Shown here piece by piece: positions 42,306-44,972 of a stretch of 44,972 nucleotides of DNA. Source of the stretch: Anaeroplasmataceae bacterium (GTDB taxonomy: Bacteria > Bacillota_I > Bacilli_A > Acholeplasmatales > Anaeroplasmataceae); the NCBI GenBank assembly GCA_029051735.1, contig JAIDKZ010000131.1, forward strand, positions 1 through 44,972. Reading direction: 5' to 3'. The notes under the pieces were generated by a model. That model did not search any database. It was not told where the DNA came from and was given only the letters and a program-made list of their open reading frames with translations. Each line of letters starts with the position of its first letter. Position 1 is the first letter of the stretch. The position numbers and the translations under genes were made by a program.

Positions 42306-42995
42306 TTAAATACTAAATATTTTATCTTCTTCTTTTATTTTCATCGATGTGAATATGATCGATAAAATAACAAATACAGCGGTTTGTATTAAACCAAATC
42401 CTATGTCAAACACAATATTAATAAATGGCATGACTGGAATAGAAAACCAACCCAAAAAGCCTTTAATTAAAATCGCAATTACTGATCCACTAATTACATT
42501 ACCAAATAAACGTAAACAAAGCGAAATAGGCAACGAGAATTCACTAATGATATTCATAGGCAACATAATTGGGTTTGGATCTAAAAATCCTTTTAAATAT
42601 CCTAAAAATCCATTAGAAACAATTCCCGCACTTTGAATAACAAAAAAGGAAGTTACCGCAAGAGCTAATGTTACCATTACATATCCTGTTGGGTTTTCTA
42701 ACAAGAAAACAGCAGACATATTTGAAATAAATATAAATATAGAAATACTCAAAAACCATGGGGCATAAGATTTCCATCTCTTCCCTATATTTTGTTTAAT
42801 AAATGTATTTATCATCTCTACTATCATCATTAGAGGGACCAACCATAAAGGCGTCTTCTTTAATGGATCTACTTTTTTAATTCTAAAGCTTAATATTATA
42901 CATATCATGCACAGAACTAATGTAATTATAATTGTTGATAGTACAGGTTTAGAAATTGTACTCAAATCACAAAAGCTGCGCCAAAATTCATTCAC
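42306..42995 (-). CDS. atpB: ATP synthase Fo a subunit
   Basis: The stator half of the ion channel. The 229-residue protein has about six membrane helices; the essential Arg is in LCLRLFGNVISGSVIAILI, and ISEFSLPISL precedes it as usual. The start is GTG, six bases after AAGGTGAG, one base short of overlapping the atpI stop. It shares an operon with the two-carboxylate c subunit and must match its ion. Confidence 0.96.
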   Translation of the reverse strand: MNEFWRSFCDLSTISKPVLSTIIITLVLCMICIILSFRIKKVDPLKKTPLWLVPLMMIVEMINTFIKQNIGKRWKSYAPWFLSISIFIFISNMSAVFLLENPTGYVMVTLALAVTSFFVIQSAGIVSNGFLGYLKGFLDPNPIMLPMNIISEFSLPISLCLRLFGNVISGSVIAILIKGFLGWFSIPVMPFINIVFDIGFGLIQTAVFVILSIIFTSMKIKEEDKIFSI

Positions 42996-43411
42996 TATTC
43001 ACTCACCTTCCTTCTAAATATCAAATAAACAATTATCAATACAATTTTAACAGTAGCATATCCTCCAAAAGCAATGGCAAGACTCCAAATGCCATTTGGA
43101 TTTCCATATGCACGTTTAAAAAATATTGCGATAAACACACCTAGAAAGACAAGAAGCCGAAGAAATAATCCAAACCAGGCTTGTTTTTTTGCAACAATAC
43201 CTGCATGTTCAGGATCTAATTCAGCCATTCGAACAAATCTTCTATTAAATTTTAACATCAAACCAAAATTAAGTAACCCTGTAAAAACACCAATTAGATA
43301 ATAAATCCAATCTTGTTTACACACACCTAAAATAATTGCCACTATAGCTGCAACTATCCAGGTAATAGGAACAACCAAAATGCTAATCCTTTGGTCCAGA
43401 GGTCGATTCAT
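42995..43411 (-). CDS. AtpI-like membrane protein of the ATP synthase operon
   Basis: A 138-residue protein with four membrane helices (about 10-28, 35-50, 83-100 and 112-132) and a basic tail. Size, topology and location directly before atpB match AtpI, a probable assembly factor for the c ring. Sequence similarity to AtpI is weak by eye, so the assignment leans on position. It overlaps the preceding atpZ-like gene by 29 bases. Confidence 0.75.
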   Translation of the reverse strand: MNRPLDQRISILVVPITWIVAAIVAIILGVCKQDWIYYLIGVFTGLLNFGLMLKFNRRFVRMAELDPEHAGIVAKKQAWFGLFLRLLVFLGVFIAIFFKRAYGNPNGIWSLAIAFGGYATVKIVLIIVYLIFRRKVSE

Positions 43412-43613
43412 TCTTCTTTTCCTCCTCTTTTATTAATTTTAATAGCGTTCCAATAAAACTTATTACTCCACAAAGCGCTCCAATTGCTGCTAAGAACCCT
43501 GGCCAAAAAGAATTCTTATCAATTTTTGTTCCAATATAATATCCAATTAGCAGCAATACGACTATAGTCAAAATCCCTTGTGTTGCAATTGCATATAGTT
43601 TTGCATGTTTCAT
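43383..43613 (-). CDS. AtpZ/AtpI-family small membrane protein
   Basis: A 76-residue protein with two membrane helices (about 9-27 and 37-60): [33 protein letters not shown] followed by WPGFLAAIGALCGVISFIGTLLKLIKEEEKK. This resembles the ATPase_gene1/AtpZ family that precedes atpI and atpB and is implicated in c-ring assembly or Mg2+ handling. The ATG overlaps the upp stop (TAATG). Confidence 0.8.
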   Translation of the reverse strand: MKHAKLYAIATQGILTIVVLLLIGYYIGTKIDKNSFWPGFLAAIGALCGVISFIGTLLKLIKEEEKKNESTSGPKD

Positions 43614-44236
43614 TATTTAGTACCAAAAAGACGATCTCCACAATCTCCAAGGCCTGGAACAATATATCCTTTTTCATTTAACTTTTCATCTAATGAAGCT
43701 AAGTAAATGTCTACATCTGGATGACTCTTTTGAAGTAATTCTACACCTTCAGGAGCACCAACAAGTCCTACATAACGAATATCCTTGCAACCTCTTTTTT
43801 TAAGCATAGTTATTGCAGCAGAGGCACTTCCTCCTGTGGCTAGCATTGGATCTACCACTAAAACAATAGAATCAGCAATTGTATCTGGGAATTTTGCATA
43901 ATATTCACAAGGCTCTAAAGTTTCTTCATTTCGATATAAGCCTATAAACCCTACTTTAGCAGTAGGAATCATATTACGAATACCTTCTACCATTCCTAAT
44001 CCTGCTCTTAAAATTGGAACAATTACAACATCATTTGCCAGTTCTTTTTGGATTGATTTGCAAATAGGCGTTGTTATTTCAACATCTCGCAATGGAAAAT
44101 TTCTAGTAATTTCATAAGCCATAAGTCCTGCAATCTCTTCAACGCTTTGGTAGAAATCCTTTGTTTTTGTTTCTATTTTACGAATAATTGTTAACTTATG
44201 CTTTATCATAGGATGATCTAAAATTGTTAAACTCAT
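43613..44236 (-). CDS. upp: Uracil phosphoribosyltransferase
   Basis: Salvages uracil to UMP using PRPP. The 207-residue protein has [13 protein letters not shown], the PRPP loop [23 protein letters not shown], and the uracil-binding [17 protein letters not shown] at the C-terminus, all diagnostic. It overlaps rpiB by four bases. upp upstream of atp is a common Bacillota arrangement. Confidence 0.98.
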   Translation of the reverse strand: MSLTILDHPMIKHKLTIIRKIETKTKDFYQSVEEIAGLMAYEITRNFPLRDVEITTPICKSIQKELANDVVIVPILRAGLGMVEGIRNMIPTAKVGFIGLYRNEETLEPCEYYAKFPDTIADSIVLVVDPMLATGGSASAAITMLKKRGCKDIRYVGLVGAPEGVELLQKSHPDVDIYLASLDEKLNEKGYIVPGLGDCGDRLFGTK

Positions 44237-44682
44237 TTTTCTTTCTCCTCATATTGAATTATCTTATCTATTCTTCTTTGATGACGTTCATGATTTGAAA
44301 AAGGGGTATCTAACCACATTGAAACAATTTGTTTGGCTAATGAGATATCTGTATACTTTGCACCCAAAGCTAAACAATTTGTATCATTGTGCTCCCTTGT
44401 AAGCTTGGCAGCATCTAAAGAGTAAACAAGTGCACATCGCACACCCTTTACCTTATTGGCTATAATAGACATTCCAATCCCTGTAGAACAAATAACAATA
44501 CCACGATCAGCTTCTTTATTTTTAATATCTTTTGCAACATTGTAACCAAAATCTGTATAATCACAACTATCCTTAGTATACGTTCCACAATCAGTTACGA
44601 TATGACCTAATTCTTTTAAATAATTTATCAAATTCACTTTTAAATCAAGTGCTGAATGATCACATCCAATAGATATACGCAT
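44233..44682 (-). CDS. rpiB: Ribose-5-phosphate isomerase B
   Basis: Interconverts ribose 5-phosphate and ribulose 5-phosphate, feeding PRPP synthesis and therefore upp. The 149-residue protein shows [11 protein letters not shown], catalytic Cys region [25 protein letters not shown], and [19 protein letters not shown] lies nine bases before ATG 44682; the TTG used by the ORF track would put the ribosome-binding site inside the gene. It heads the rpiB-upp-atp transcript. Confidence 0.97.
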   Translation of the reverse strand: MRISIGCDHSALDLKVNLINYLKELGHIVTDCGTYTKDSCDYTDFGYNVAKDIKNKEADRGIVICSTGIGMSIIANKVKGVRCALVYSLDAAKLTREHNDTNCLALGAKYTDISLAKQIVSMWLDTPFSNHERHQRRIDKIIQYEEKEK

Positions 44683-44715
44683 AAAATCATACCTCCTGTA
44701 CAATTTAGCACAACA

Positions 44716-44724
44716 ATTATATCA
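44716..44724 (-). promoter_or_regulatory. Promoter of the rpiB-upp-atp operon
   Basis: Extended -10 TGA-TATAAT (44724-44716) on the minus strand, with a weak TTAAAA about 17 bases upstream. No other promoter or terminator is evident until the end of atpC, so this may drive about 8 kb. Confidence 0.7.
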
Positions 44725-44874
44725 CATCTAGTAATTTTTTTTAAGTATTTTCCATTCATATTTTTATTTTTTTTGTAAAAAAAGAATTTGATTCCTCCTA
44801 TATTTATTAATTTTCCCAAATAGAAAAAAACTATTTTATCTCCATGTACTTTTCTTTATTTTTCATGAAAAAAA

Positions 44875-44883
44875 TGATATAAT
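44875..44883 (+). promoter_or_regulatory. Promoter of the right-edge gene
   Basis: Extended -10 TGA-TATAAT (TATAAT 44878-44883) on the plus strand with a poor -35, followed by AGGAG (44902-44906) and ATG at 44913. The 190-base gap back to rpiB otherwise holds only A/T-rich sequence with a small AAATAG/CTATTT hairpin. Confidence 0.65.
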
Positions 44884-44912
44884 TTTTATATAAATTTCAA
44901 CAGGAGAACTAA

Positions 44913-44972
44913 ATGATGTGTACAATAGATATTATTATTCCACAATTTAAAGAAAATACAAATATCTTAGAA
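44913..44972 (+). CDS. Start of a gene, possibly a family 2 glycosyltransferase
   Basis: Twenty codons are visible before the window ends: an N-terminus containing CTIDIIIPQFKENTNILE. The I-D-I-I-I-P pattern followed by a short polar loop resembles the first beta strand of GT-A family 2 glycosyltransferases (usually IIIPxYN). Here the Tyr-Asn is Phe-Lys. AGGAG lies six bases before the ATG. With so little sequence the family is a guess; the existence of a gene is well supported by promoter and ribosome-binding site. Confidence 0.45.
   Translation, partial: MMCTIDIIIPQFKENTNILE

Overview
The window is AT-rich chromosomal DNA from a low-GC, endospore-forming Bacillota bacterium. The Bacillota signature is strong: an S4 autoregulatory leader, a T-box before pheST, the order rlmN-(PASTA)-rsgA-rpe, an atp operon followed by a DUF1146/YwzB gene, spoIIQ and spoIIID, YhaM, and DnaD. 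Short intergenic spaces, the reduced DnaE and the gene orders suggest an Erysipelotrichia-like gut lineage; this placement is inference from gene content. TGA is a normal stop. I see no CRISPR array, insertion sequence, prophage, tRNA or rRNA gene.

Layout. 1-2350: the end of a CrtO-like acyltransferase gene, rpsD with its pseudoknotted leader, a small membrane protein with an internal duplication, and a SpoU-type RNA methyltransferase. 2353-4670: a glycolytic operon pgk - HPr-like - tpiA. 4700-20090: a long minus-strand block with recG, plsX, rnc, dapB, dnaD, nth, the sporulation gene cse60, an XRE regulator coupled to a secreted Ig-like protein, dnaE, and two uncharacterised genes. fakA heads this block behind its own promoter and terminator. 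20296-23222: rpmB (plus strand), then a metal-efflux operon (CadC-like repressor, HMA chaperone, P1B ATPase) with a doubled operator. 23230-30640: T-box-pheS-pheT-rlmN, then a promoter-bearing PASTA protein, rsgA and rpe. 30647-34700: cca - type I pullulanase - yhaM. 34728-36645: yigZ, spoIIID, spoIIQ and the DUF1146 gene. 36671-44724: rpiB-upp-atpZ-atpI-atpBEFHAGDC. The right edge holds the first codons of a possible family-2 glycosyltransferase.

The genes are mostly housekeeping: translation, DNA replication and repair, phospholipid and fatty-acid handling, energy metabolism and sporulation. Departures from the textbook arrangement are the most informative part. The Ser/Thr kinase and phosphatase normally found between rlmN and rsgA are absent, leaving a PASTA-only membrane protein. 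The HPr in the pgk operon has lost the Arg-Pro after its active His. The ATP synthase c subunit carries two membrane carboxylates. The DnaE PHP domain has lost its metal ligands. Many genes use a compact promoter-plus-Shine-Dalgarno cassette in which GGTG lies 4-7 bases after the -10 box, so their mRNAs should start at the ribosome-binding site. This arrangement is shared by housekeeping and apparent sporulation promoters. I found no clearly new multi-gene defence or mobile system; the best candidates for undescribed biology are the kinase-less PASTA protein, the XRE/Ig-like pair, the HPr variant and the near-leaderless promoter architecture.
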